A stretch of DNA of 64,000 bases from Flavobacterium sp. (GTDB lineage: Bacteria > Bacteroidota > Bacteroidia > Flavobacteriales > Flavobacteriaceae), in contig NZ_JASLCE010000013.1 in the NCBI RefSeq assembly GCF_030146175.1, positions 1 through 64,000 of the forward strand, written 5' to 3'. The notes beneath the pieces are model-generated. The model was given only the letters and a program-made list of their open reading frames with translations, was not told the DNA's origin and did not search any database. The position numbers and the translations under genes were made by a program. This document shows positions 8,988 to 16,752 of the stretch, piece after piece (position 1 is the stretch's first letter; every line of letters begins with the position of its first letter).

Positions 8988-10073
8988 TTATTCTGCATAT
9001 AGCTCTAAATGCGACATAACATATTCAGGCTTCTCTAATTTGTAGTTGATTTTTTCATTCTCTTTTACGAGACGTATTCCTTCGATAAGTACTTTATCAT
9101 TTAGCGACAAGCCGCTTTTAATCACGAAAATATGTGGTAATTCTGCAGCGATTTGAATTTCTCTTGATCGCAATACATTGTCTTTATCCACTACGTATAC
9201 ATACTTTTTGTCAAGAACTTCAAAAGTTGCTTTTTGCGGAATCAGAATCGCATTTTTAAGTGGAATTCCCATTTTGATGTTACCGGTTTCTCCGTGACGT
9301 AACAATCCTTTAGGGTTCGGGAATGTTGCTCTGAAGGCAATGTTTCCGGTTTCATTATTAAATTCACCTTCAATAGTTTCCACTACACCTGAATGGTCAA
9401 ACATTTTATTATTTGCCATTAATAAGTTTACTTTTGGAGCACTATCGCTTTTTACTTTCGCTTTATAATCCAGATATTCGGCTTCGGGTACATTATAATA
9501 CACCCACATTTTACTATTATCCGAAAGATTGGTTAACAGATCACCTTCGTCTACAAGACTTCCCTGTCTTACATGAAAACGGTCGATGATCCCGTCGAAC
9601 GGCGCACGGATTTCGGTAAATCCAAGGTGTACCTGCGTTAGCGCTAATTCGGCTTTGGCTTTATCTAGTTTCGCTTTCGCCATAGCCAATTCATTTGGTG
9701 CAACCACATTTTTATCGGCAAGTCGTTTGGTATTTTTATATTCGATTTCAGCAAAACTGGCTTCAGCAGCTGCTTTTTGTGTTTCTGCTTGGTATAATTT
9801 TGGCATAATCTGGAATAACAATTGTCCTTTTTTCACAAATTGTCCTTCATCGACAAAAATTTTCTCCAGATATCCACGTTCCTGAGCTCTAAGCTCGATA
9901 TGTTGAATGGAATGAATCTGGGACACATAATCCTTTGTAATCATCGTATCCTTTTGAACAGGATTGGTTACCAGATATTTTACTTGATCTTCTTTTTCGG
10001 TTTCTTTTTTTGACGTACAGCCAATGGAACACAACAAGGTACATAACCCTGTGAGCATTAGGATTTTCTTCAT
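8988..10073 (-). CDS. RND efflux periplasmic adaptor (membrane fusion protein)
   Basis: 361 residues. A lipoprotein signal ends CSIGC (Cys19). ELRAQERGYLEKIFVDEGQFVKKGQLLFQI is the first half of the lipoyl domain, followed by an alpha-hairpin (AETQKAAAEASFAEIEYKNTKRLADKNVV) and the second half (TEIRAPFDGIIDRFHVRQGSLVDEGDLL). Beta-barrel and membrane-proximal domains follow. It bridges the RND pump and the outer-membrane duct. It is the first gene of the efflux operon. I see no dedicated regulator beside it and no clear TAnnTTTG element in the 150 bp upstream. Confidence 0.94.
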   Translation of the reverse strand: MKKILMLTGLCTLLCSIGCTSKKETEKEDQVKYLVTNPVQKDTMITKDYVSQIHSIQHIELRAQERGYLEKIFVDEGQFVKKGQLLFQIMPKLYQAETQKAAAEASFAEIEYKNTKRLADKNVVAPNELAMAKAKLDKAKAELALTQVHLGFTEIRAPFDGIIDRFHVRQGSLVDEGDLLTNLSDNSKMWVYYNVPEAEYLDYKAKVKSDSAPKVNLLMANNKMFDHSGVVETIEGEFNNETGNIAFRATFPNPKGLLRHGETGNIKMGIPLKNAILIPQKATFEVLDKKYVYVVDKDNVLRSREIQIAAELPHIFVIKSGLSLNDKVLIEGIRLVKENEKINYKLEKPEYVMSHLELYAE

Positions 10074-10230
10074 AATGGTTTTGCTTTTAAGCAGTATAAA
10101 ATTTTATTGATTTTTTAGTGTACGGGCATAGATATCCTTACTCCGAAACGGGCAAAAAAATCCCAGGAGCATGGTGCCGCAAAACAAATGTTAGTGGAGA
10201 TAGCGTTTTAACGCCAATGGTGGTTTGGAA

Positions 10231-10647
10231 TCAAATTCTGATAACGCGGAAGATGATAAATTTTTTGCAGGAAGGCAAAAACAAAAAAGGCTTACAAAGT
10301 TGTAAGCGCTTTTTTATAGTGTAGTAATCCCTAGCGGGTACTTGTGTGTATAATACGGTAGTAAAATAATTATTTAACTCCAACCATTTTTTAGAAGACG
10401 TCAGTTCATTTTCTTCAGTCTCATTATCGGTAGGATATGTTTTGTCATTTAATTTTTCTACATGGCATGAAGTATAATTTGTGATATCACTAAGTGTACT
10501 GTATACACCAGCGTTCTGAAATTTTTCAGAATTCCCACTTGTTTCATAGCCCAAAAACTGCTGATGTGCCGTACGGGCAAAAAGCCCGACAGATCCGCTC
10601 AGCAGCACAAAACATAGCGCTATAAAAAATCTAATTCTTAACTTCAT
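10231..10647 (-). CDS. Small secreted protein, probably with a damaged C-terminus
   Basis: 138 residues from the ATG at 10647, where a signal peptide begins (MKLRIRFFIALCFVLLSGSVGLFA). The frame is open further upstream to 10767, but that part has no signal character. No family is recognised. The frame runs straight through a terminator-like hairpin at 10283-10316, so the last ~28 codons (IKKRLQLCKPFLFLPSCKKF) are the hairpin and its flank. A TAA in another frame lies exactly at the hairpin's edge (10314-10316), where genes here usually stop. A frameshift that destroyed the native stop is likely. Confidence 0.5.
   Translation of the reverse strand: MKLRIRFFIALCFVLLSGSVGLFARTAHQQFLGYETSGNSEKFQNAGVYSTLSDITNYTSCHVEKLNDKTYPTDNETEENELTSSKKWLELNNYFTTVLYTQVPARDYYTIKKRLQLCKPFLFLPSCKKFIIFRVIRI
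10283..10316. terminator. Terminator hairpin inside the 3' end of the small secreted gene
   Basis: GGCTTACAA and TTGTAAGC pair with a 2-nt loop, flanked by A6 and T6 tracts. On the minus strand it would end transcription of the gene at 10647. The annotated reading frame crosses it. Confidence 0.75.
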
Positions 10648-10965
10648 AATAATGGATTCAAAATTATATAAAGTTGTGTATACAGACCTTTTAAGAAATG
10701 TTAAATTTTCAATAAAATAATACCTCCCAATCGAAGCTCTTTGTCCGGTTATTACATTTACAAACATCCTGAAATTTTTCGAATAACAAGCAAAAAATAT
10801 ACTTTTTCAAAAACAGTAACAGTTAATCAATAAAGAACTCTATTTCAACACTTTTAATTCTCATTGATTAGCTGTTTAACTGCTTTAACTCTTAAAAAAC
10901 ATTTCATCTGAAACAATACCGACTACCATTATAATAGCCATCTGTTCCGGATTCAAGACTTTTAT

Positions 10966-11313
10966 TTACCCTTTGTATGTATTTTTCACTACATAGTTTT
11001 TTCGAAACTCGTCCAGTTTTTTAGGACTTCTGTTAATTAATCGTTCGTTTAAGGCCACTTCAATGTCTGACATACGATAAAGACATTTCCCTCTTAATTT
11101 TGTATAAGGTAGTAATTCGTCCTTACGCAAACGTTGTAATGTTTTTGTACTAATATGGAACAATTGACATACATCATAATTGTCCATCCATATTTCATCC
11201 TGTTCTTTTACCTGTTTTGGTTTTGTGTCGTATCCTTTGATGTATTCTTCTATTTTCGCAATTTTTGCTAATAGCATCTGATACGCTTTGCTTTCTAAAG
11301 TAACTAACTCCAT
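10966..11313 (-). CDS. Excisionase/MerR-type helix-turn-helix protein
   Basis: 115 residues from the ATG at 11313 (MELVTLESKAYQMLLAKI); the frame is open upstream to 11355. Residues ~1-30 look helical. Residues ~42-100 carry the HTH_17 signature: WMDNYDVCQLFHISTKTLQRLRKDELLPYTKLRGKCLYRMSDIEVAL. Proteins of this form are common on Bacteroidota conjugative and integrative elements, but also occur alone. No integrase, relaxase or tra gene is nearby. Together with a gene remnant at 11597-11794 and AT-rich flanks, it suggests a leftover of an old insertion. Confidence 0.8.
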   Translation of the reverse strand: MELVTLESKAYQMLLAKIAKIEEYIKGYDTKPKQVKEQDEIWMDNYDVCQLFHISTKTLQRLRKDELLPYTKLRGKCLYRMSDIEVALNERLINRSPKKLDEFRKNYVVKNTYKG

Positions 11314-11355
11314 AATTTTCTGTTTTTTCAATAAAAAATAAAAGATCGTTTCCAT

Positions 11356-11596
11356 TAACGTTTTCTAAAATTATCCCGTTTTTTTTATTCTGACAGTCTA
11401 TTTGGCTCTTTATTAGTATGTTTTGACCTATAATTCCTTTTTTTAAAACTTGTGATTATTCTTTCGTTTTCTCAAAAAGCAAACTATTAAATTGATACAA
11501 AAAATCACTTTTATACGCTTCTTTTTAAATAATAATCACATTTTTCAATTTTTTACTTTTAAATCGTTAAAACTGTAGGAAGTGTATTTCGTGTAA
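11356..11596. other. AT-rich intergenic DNA without a recognisable gene
   Basis: Both strands are closed by frequent stops, and I see no hairpin or promoter that I trust. It separates the HTH gene from the hydrolase remnant. Confidence 0.6.
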
Positions 11597-11794
11597 TCCG
11601 AAATTGTTTCTTTTGGGATTTCTACTCCGGGAAAACCTGATATCTCTTCTACCCGCTGGCGTTCGGTATCCGATCATAAAAACCGCGTGTATTATTTTGA
11701 AACAGTTCTAACGCCAACTACCTTTTGGGTTGACTTAAAGGAAATCGACTTTGGTGAAAAAGCAGCCGTTAGAAAATATAAAGTCTGTATTTAA
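11597..11794 (+). pseudogene. C-terminal remnant of a linear amide C-N hydrolase (choloylglycine hydrolase family)
   Basis: An open stretch of 65 codons follows an in-frame TAA at 11594-11596, with no start codon, and ends at TAA 11792-11794. It reads FGISTPGKPDISSTRW, then RSVSDHKNRVYYFETVL and FWVDLKEIDF. This is the pattern I know from the C-terminal end of penicillin-V-acylase/bile-salt-hydrolase-like Ntn hydrolases, where the S-T-R-W / D-x-K-N-x-x-Y-Y-F-x-T segment is conserved. The catalytic N-terminal Cys region is absent, so only about one fifth of a ~330-residue gene remains. It cannot be active. Confidence 0.72.
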
Positions 11795-12146
11795 CAAATA
11801 ACACCAATGCCCTTTTTATCCATAAGAATGATTTGTTTATCCATATAGTCACTCAACGTGATTAAAAAAATTGCCTTTTTGGGTCATTTTGAAAAAACAA
11901 TACACATTAATTCTGCTCCAATTGGAAGTATTCGATTTTAACCAATTCGCCTGCTTAACAATTACATCATGTATAGTATAATTACTAAAAAACACAAATA
12001 ATTCGCATTACGCCTACACTTAAACCGAAAAATGTGTCATTTCATTTAACAAATAATTTAAACCGGTAACATTCTGTTTAATAAAGAATAACCTACAGCT
12101 TACCATAACACAATCTTAGAAACGGCAATTTTTAACACCTAGCCTC
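11795..12146. other. AT-rich intergenic DNA upstream of the large secreted protein
   Basis: No open frame of note and no clear hairpin. It probably holds the upstream control region of the gene at 12197, but I cannot point to an operator. Confidence 0.5.
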
Positions 12147-12154
12147 TATGTTTG
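12147..12154 (+). promoter_or_regulatory. -7 element TATGTTTG of the large secreted-protein gene
   Basis: A full match to TAnnTTTG, 42 bp before the ATG at 12197. No TTG -33 element lies at 17-19 bp, so only half of the promoter signature is present. Confidence 0.55.
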
Positions 12155-12196
12155 TATTGTATTGATAATCAATAGTACAACCAAATCTTTTAATTT

Positions 12197-15100
12197 ATGA
12201 AAACACATTTACACAAGACAATTGGCAATGCCGGTCTTCTGTTTACGGCCTTAATGGCCTCGACAGTGATGTGGGGTCAGGTTACCTTACCGGGAACTTC
12301 GCCTTACTCAGAAAATTTCAACACCACACCAGGTGCAACCGGAACTACGTATCCTACTGGATGGACTTCGTATAACGGTACGGCTGTGGACAATGCCATG
12401 ACAGTGGGTAATGCCACTTCTAATGGAGGTGCTAACTACAACTACGGATCAAAAATTGGTATCCTTGGTTCTGGAAGTGCTTTTGTACCGGGATCAATTG
12501 TATTGCGACTAACCAATACAACCGGTAAATCGAATTTAAAAATTTCGTATGATGTAATCAAAATCAGAGAGCAAGCCCGTAGCAACTCTTTCGATCTTGA
12601 AATCAGTACGACCTCAGCTACCAGCGGATTTACAGCTGTAAGCGGAGGAGCTTATGCATCCGGTACACTTGCAGAAGGTACTGTAACCAATTACACGAAC
12701 ATTGATCTTTCTGCCATCGACAATAACTCCGGAAACGTATGGATCCGTTGGAAATACGATGAAATCAGCGGATCAGGTAGTCGTGATGGTATTGCTTTAG
12801 ACAATGTAGTGGTATCATGGGCTGATGCTCCAACAGTAACTACTGTAGCTGCTTCAGCAATTACAGCGTCTTCAGCTACACTTAACGGTACGCTTAACGC
12901 CAATGGAACAACATCTTCTGCTTCTTTTAACTGGGGAACTTCTTCAGCTTACGGAAACAGTATTGCAGCTACTCCATCATCTGTAAGTGGAACTACTGCA
13001 ATTGGAATCAGTGCTGTATTAAACACTTTATTACCGAATACGCAGTATTTCTTCAGAGCTGTTGGAACAGCTGGAAGTGCTGTTTCTAACGGAGCAGGTG
13101 CTAACTTCTATACTGCTGCCAATGTTCCGGGAATTTTAACAGTGAACAATCCTGGAATTTACACTTTGGATATCACGGTAAATGCTACAACACAAAACAA
13201 CAACCCTGCAGTTACTACCTATGCAATCCGTGAAATCAACGGAAGTTATGTACAGGCTAACGGTACTTTAGGTGTGAATCCAGTTTGGAGAACCGCTGCT
13301 CAATGGGGAACTATTACAGTAACAGGTCTTGCCGACAATACCGCTTATACTTTTGGTGTGAAAGCCAGAAATCAGGCTACTCCGGCAGTAGAAACTATTT
13401 TTAGTGCCGATGTTACTGCCAGTACTTTAGTAAATACTTTACCGACATTAACCGTTGGTACGATCCGTACGTTTGGAGAAGTTTGTGTGAATCAGTTCTC
13501 AGAAGTACGTAACTTTATCGTAGAAGGAATCAACATGACTACAGCTCCGCTAGTAGTAGGTCCTTTAGCCGGATATGAGTTTTCAGAAACGGCAACAGGT
13601 CCTTTTTCTGCTACTTTATCTATCGCTCAGGCAGGTGGTACACTTAATCAGACCGTATACATCCGTTTTGCTCCAACTACTACCGGTGCACACAACGGAA
13701 ACATTGCTATCGTTGGTGGTGATGCTCCGGCTGTTGCTATTGCAGCTAGTGGAACAGGAATCAACACGCAATCGTCTATCACTACAATCGAAGCAGGTGC
13801 TTTATCTGCTGCTACTGCCAAAGTTACATCTGAAGTAAGTGCTGAAGGATGTTCGACAGTAACAGAAAGAGGAATTGTTTACAGTACATCGGCTAACCCG
13901 GTAATCGGTGGAACCAATGTAATCAAGGTTACAGATGCCGGAACCGGTATCGGAAATTATGTTACCAGCTTATCGGGTTTAATTGGAGGTACAGTGTACT
14001 ATACAAAAGGATACAGTGTTAATAACGGTGGAACTACCTACGGTCAGGAATTGACTTTCACTACAGCTCCGGTTATTGCTCCTGTTGCTACAGATGCAAC
14101 TAACGTAACACACAATAGTTTTACTGCCAACTGGGACGCATCAGAAGGTGCAGCCAGCTACCGTCTTGACGTGAGTGAATCGGCTACTTTTGGTACTTCA
14201 TCTCCGGCTACTGAACTTTTCTTCTCAGAATATGTAGAAGGTACATCAACTAACAAATATGTGGAAATCTATAACGGAACCGGTGCTGCTGTAAACTTAT
14301 CAGACTACCGTGTACGTTTATATTCAAACGGAAGTACCAGTGCTTCAGGTTCTGCCAACGACGTACAATTATCCGGTACTTTAGCAAACGGAAGTACTAT
14401 CGTTTTACGTAATTCAGGTGCTTCTATCTACTCAGGTGCAGCTACAGTGGTGGCTTCTGTTAACTTCAACGGTAATGATGCCGTAGCCCTTTACAAAGTT
14501 TCAACAAACGCTAACGTAGACATCATCGGAAGAATCGGACAAGATCCGGGAGCTGCCTGGACTAGTGGTTCATTAAGCACTCTTGATCAAACTTTAGTTC
14601 GTAAAGCATTTGTTACTTCTGGTGTAACGGTAAATCCAACTTCTGGATTCCCTACATTGGCTACAGAATGGGATGCTTTACCATTAAACGATGTGTCTAA
14701 CTTAGGTACACACACTTTCGCGGGTATTGCTCCTTCATTTGTTGCTGGTTATGAAAACTTAACCGTAAACGCTACACAACAAAACGTAACAGGTTTAACT
14801 CCTGAAAAACACTACTACTACCGTGTAAGAGCTGTTGCCGGAAACACAAGTGACAACTCAAACATTATCGAAGTAGTTACTATCGTAAATACACAACCTA
14901 CATTCACGGTAACAGCATTGACTAACTTCGGTGAAGTTTGTATTAACGCTGTAAGTACTGTACAAAACTTTACTTTATCCGGAATCAACCTTACTACTGA
15001 TGCTATCGAAGTAGGACCAGCTGCTGGTTTCACTTTTGCAACTGATGCTGCGGGACCATTTACATCGACTCTTTCATTAACACAAGCCGGAGGAACCTAT

Positions 15101-16612
15101 TCTCAGGTTATCTATGTACGTTTTGAGCCTACAACTGTAGCTGCTTATAACGAAAACGTAACTATCGCTGGTGCTGGTACAGAAATCATCGTTGCTGCTG
15201 CCGGTACAGGTGTAAACAAAGTTGCTACTGTAGCTACTACAGCTACTGAGGTATTATCTGCTTATGCTGCCAAAGTATCTGCTGAGGTAACCAACGAAGG
15301 ATGTTCAACTGTAATCGAAAGAGGTATTGTTTTCAGTACATTACCTTCACCTGAAATCGGAGGAACTGATGTTGTAGCCAGAGCTGATGACGGAACTGGA
15401 ATTGGAGCCTATACAGTTAACATTTCCGATTTATACGGACAAACAGTATACTATACAAGAGCATATAGCGTAAACGCTGCTGGTGTAAGCTACGGTCAGG
15501 AATTGACTTTCACTACGGCTCCGGTACCGGCTCCTATTGCTACTGAGGCTACTGCTGTTACAGGAACTAGCTTTACAGCAAACTGGGATGAAGTTTTCGG
15601 TGCTGAAAGCTATCGTATTGACGTGAGTGAATCAGCTACATTTGGTTCTACTGCTCTTGCTACTGACTTATTCTTCTCCGAATATGTGGAAGGAACTTCT
15701 ACAAACAAATATTTAGAAATCTATAACGGAACCGGTGCTGCTGTTAACTTATCAGACTACCGCGTACGTTTATATTCAAACGGAAGTACTAGTGCTTCAG
15801 GTTCTGCAAACGACGTACAATTATCCGGTACTTTAGCTAGCGGAAGTACAGTTGTAATCCGTAACTCAGGTGCTTCTATCTATTCTGGTACTGCTACTGT
15901 AGTTGCTTCGGTTAACTTTAACGGTAACGATGCTGTAGCGCTTTACAAAATTTCAACAAACGCTAACGTAGATATCATCGGAAGAATCGGTGAAGATCCG
16001 GGAGTGGCTTGGACAAGTGGTTCTTTAACTACACTTGACAAAACTTTAGTTCGTAAAGCTTCTGTAATTTCGGGAGTATCGGTAAATCCAACTTCAGGAT
16101 TCCCTACATTGGCTACAGAATGGGATGTATTACCAGTAAATGATGTAACCAACTTAGGTACACATACTTTCTCTGGTTCAATTCCATCATTCTTACCAGG
16201 ATATGAGAACGTAACTTCTTTTGGAGTTAGCTTACCGGTATCTGGATTAGTACCAAACAAAACGTACTACTACAGAGTAAGAGCAGTAGCTGGTAATACA
16301 AGTGGTAACTCAAACATCATCGATGTTACAACTGTTGAAACTGTAGCTAAAGCAGCTCAAAACCTTACTTTTGGTCAACCGGTTAATGCGATCACTATGT
16401 ACAAACAAAACAATGTGATCAACGTTGTATCTTCTACAGATGCAATCCAGTCAGTAACTATTTTTGACCTATCTGGTAAAGTATTGTTCAACAACGATAA
16501 CTTCAATGCTCAGGCAATTGCTATCGACAAATTAAACAACAATAACCAGGTGATCATCGTAAGAACTGTAACGGTTAACAATGAAGTGAAAACGCAGAAA
16601 ATGCTTTTCTAA
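12197..16612 (+). CDS. Large T9SS-exported adhesin-like protein with two lamin-tail domains
   Basis: 1471 residues. A signal peptide ends MASTVMWGQ (~28). Residues ~33-210 resemble a choice-of-anchor jelly roll (YSENFNTTPGATGTTYPTGW ... GIALDNVVVSW). Fn3-like segments follow (TTVAASAITASSATLNGTL). Two ~484-residue tandem units run from ~13440 to 14891 and 14892 to 16344. Each has an Ig-like anchor (FGEVC ... ASGTG), a GCSTVxERGIV Fn3-like domain, and a lamin-tail domain (LFFSEYVEGTSTNKYxEIYNGTG). The last ~75 residues (VTIFDLSGKVLF ... EVKTQKMLF) are a T9SS sorting domain. No catalytic domain is visible, so an adhesive or structural surface role is inferred. Confidence 0.9.
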   Translation: MKTHLHKTIGNAGLLFTALMASTVMWGQVTLPGTSPYSENFNTTPGATGTTYPTGWTSYNGTAVDNAMTVGNATSNGGANYNYGSKIGILGSGSAFVPGSIVLRLTNTTGKSNLKISYDVIKIREQARSNSFDLEISTTSATSGFTAVSGGAYASGTLAEGTVTNYTNIDLSAIDNNSGNVWIRWKYDEISGSGSRDGIALDNVVVSWADAPTVTTVAASAITASSATLNGTLNANGTTSSASFNWGTSSAYGNSIAATPSSVSGTTAIGISAVLNTLLPNTQYFFRAVGTAGSAVSNGAGANFYTAANVPGILTVNNPGIYTLDITVNATTQNNNPAVTTYAIREINGSYVQANGTLGVNPVWRTAAQWGTITVTGLADNTAYTFGVKARNQATPAVETIFSADVTASTLVNTLPTLTVGTIRTFGEVCVNQFSEVRNFIVEGINMTTAPLVVGPLAGYEFSETATGPFSATLSIAQAGGTLNQTVYIRFAPTTTGAHNGNIAIVGGDAPAVAIAASGTGINTQSSITTIEAGALSAATAKVTSEVSAEGCSTVTERGIVYSTSANPVIGGTNVIKVTDAGTGIGNYVTSLSGLIGGTVYYTKGYSVNNGGTTYGQELTFTTAPVIAPVATDATNVTHNSFTANWDASEGAASYRLDVSESATFGTSSPATELFFSEYVEGTSTNKYVEIYNGTGAAVNLSDYRVRLYSNGSTSASGSANDVQLSGTLANGSTIVLRNSGASIYSGAATVVASVNFNGNDAVALYKVSTNANVDIIGRIGQDPGAAWTSGSLSTLDQTLVRKAFVTSGVTVNPTSGFPTLATEWDALPLNDVSNLGTHTFAGIAPSFVAGYENLTVNATQQNVTGLTPEKHYYYRVRAVAGNTSDNSNIIEVVTIVNTQPTFTVTALTNFGEVCINAVSTVQNFTLSGINLTTDAIEVGPAAGFTFATDAAGPFTSTLSLTQAGGTYSQVIYVRFEPTTVAAYNENVTIAGAGTEIIVAAAGTGVNKVATVATTATEVLSAYAAKVSAEVTNEGCSTVIERGIVFSTLPSPEIGGTDVVARADDGTGIGAYTVNISDLYGQTVYYTRAYSVNAAGVSYGQELTFTTAPVPAPIATEATAVTGTSFTANWDEVFGAESYRIDVSESATFGSTALATDLFFSEYVEGTSTNKYLEIYNGTGAAVNLSDYRVRLYSNGSTSASGSANDVQLSGTLASGSTVVIRNSGASIYSGTATVVASVNFNGNDAVALYKISTNANVDIIGRIGEDPGVAWTSGSLTTLDKTLVRKASVISGVSVNPTSGFPTLATEWDVLPVNDVTNLGTHTFSGSIPSFLPGYENVTSFGVSLPVSGLVPNKTYYYRVRAVAGNTSGNSNIIDVTTVETVAKAAQNLTFGQPVNAITMYKQNNVINVVSSTDAIQSVTIFDLSGKVLFNNDNFNAQAIAIDKLNNNNQVIIVRTVTVNNEVKTQKMLF

Positions 16613-16631
16613 TTTCAAATAAACAAATATG

Positions 16632-16664
16632 AAAAAGGGGCTGTCTTTCGGGATGGCCCTTTTT
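16632..16664 (+). terminator. Imperfect terminator of the large secreted-protein gene
   Basis: AAAAAGGGGCTGTC pairs imperfectly with GGATGGCCCTTTTT. A T-rich tail follows, 20 bp past the stop. Confidence 0.65.
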
Positions 16665-16752
16665 GCTATTAGTAAAATCGTGATTATCTCAAAGCTGACT
16701 TAGCTTAAAACAATAAAATTTTCTTTTTTCCAGATTTTCAATGAGAATATCG

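Noticed and set aside
10118-10324. Plus-strand 68-codon frame between the efflux operon and the small secreted gene
   Set aside because: It crosses the terminator hairpin at 10283-10316, has no promoter, and shows no family-like segments. A second short frame in the same DNA (ending near 10210) looked faintly protein-like but could not be tied to any family.
10966-12196. Complete integrative element around the excisionase-type gene
   Set aside because: No integrase, relaxase or transfer gene and no flanking direct repeats were found. Only the HTH gene and a gene remnant support past insertion.
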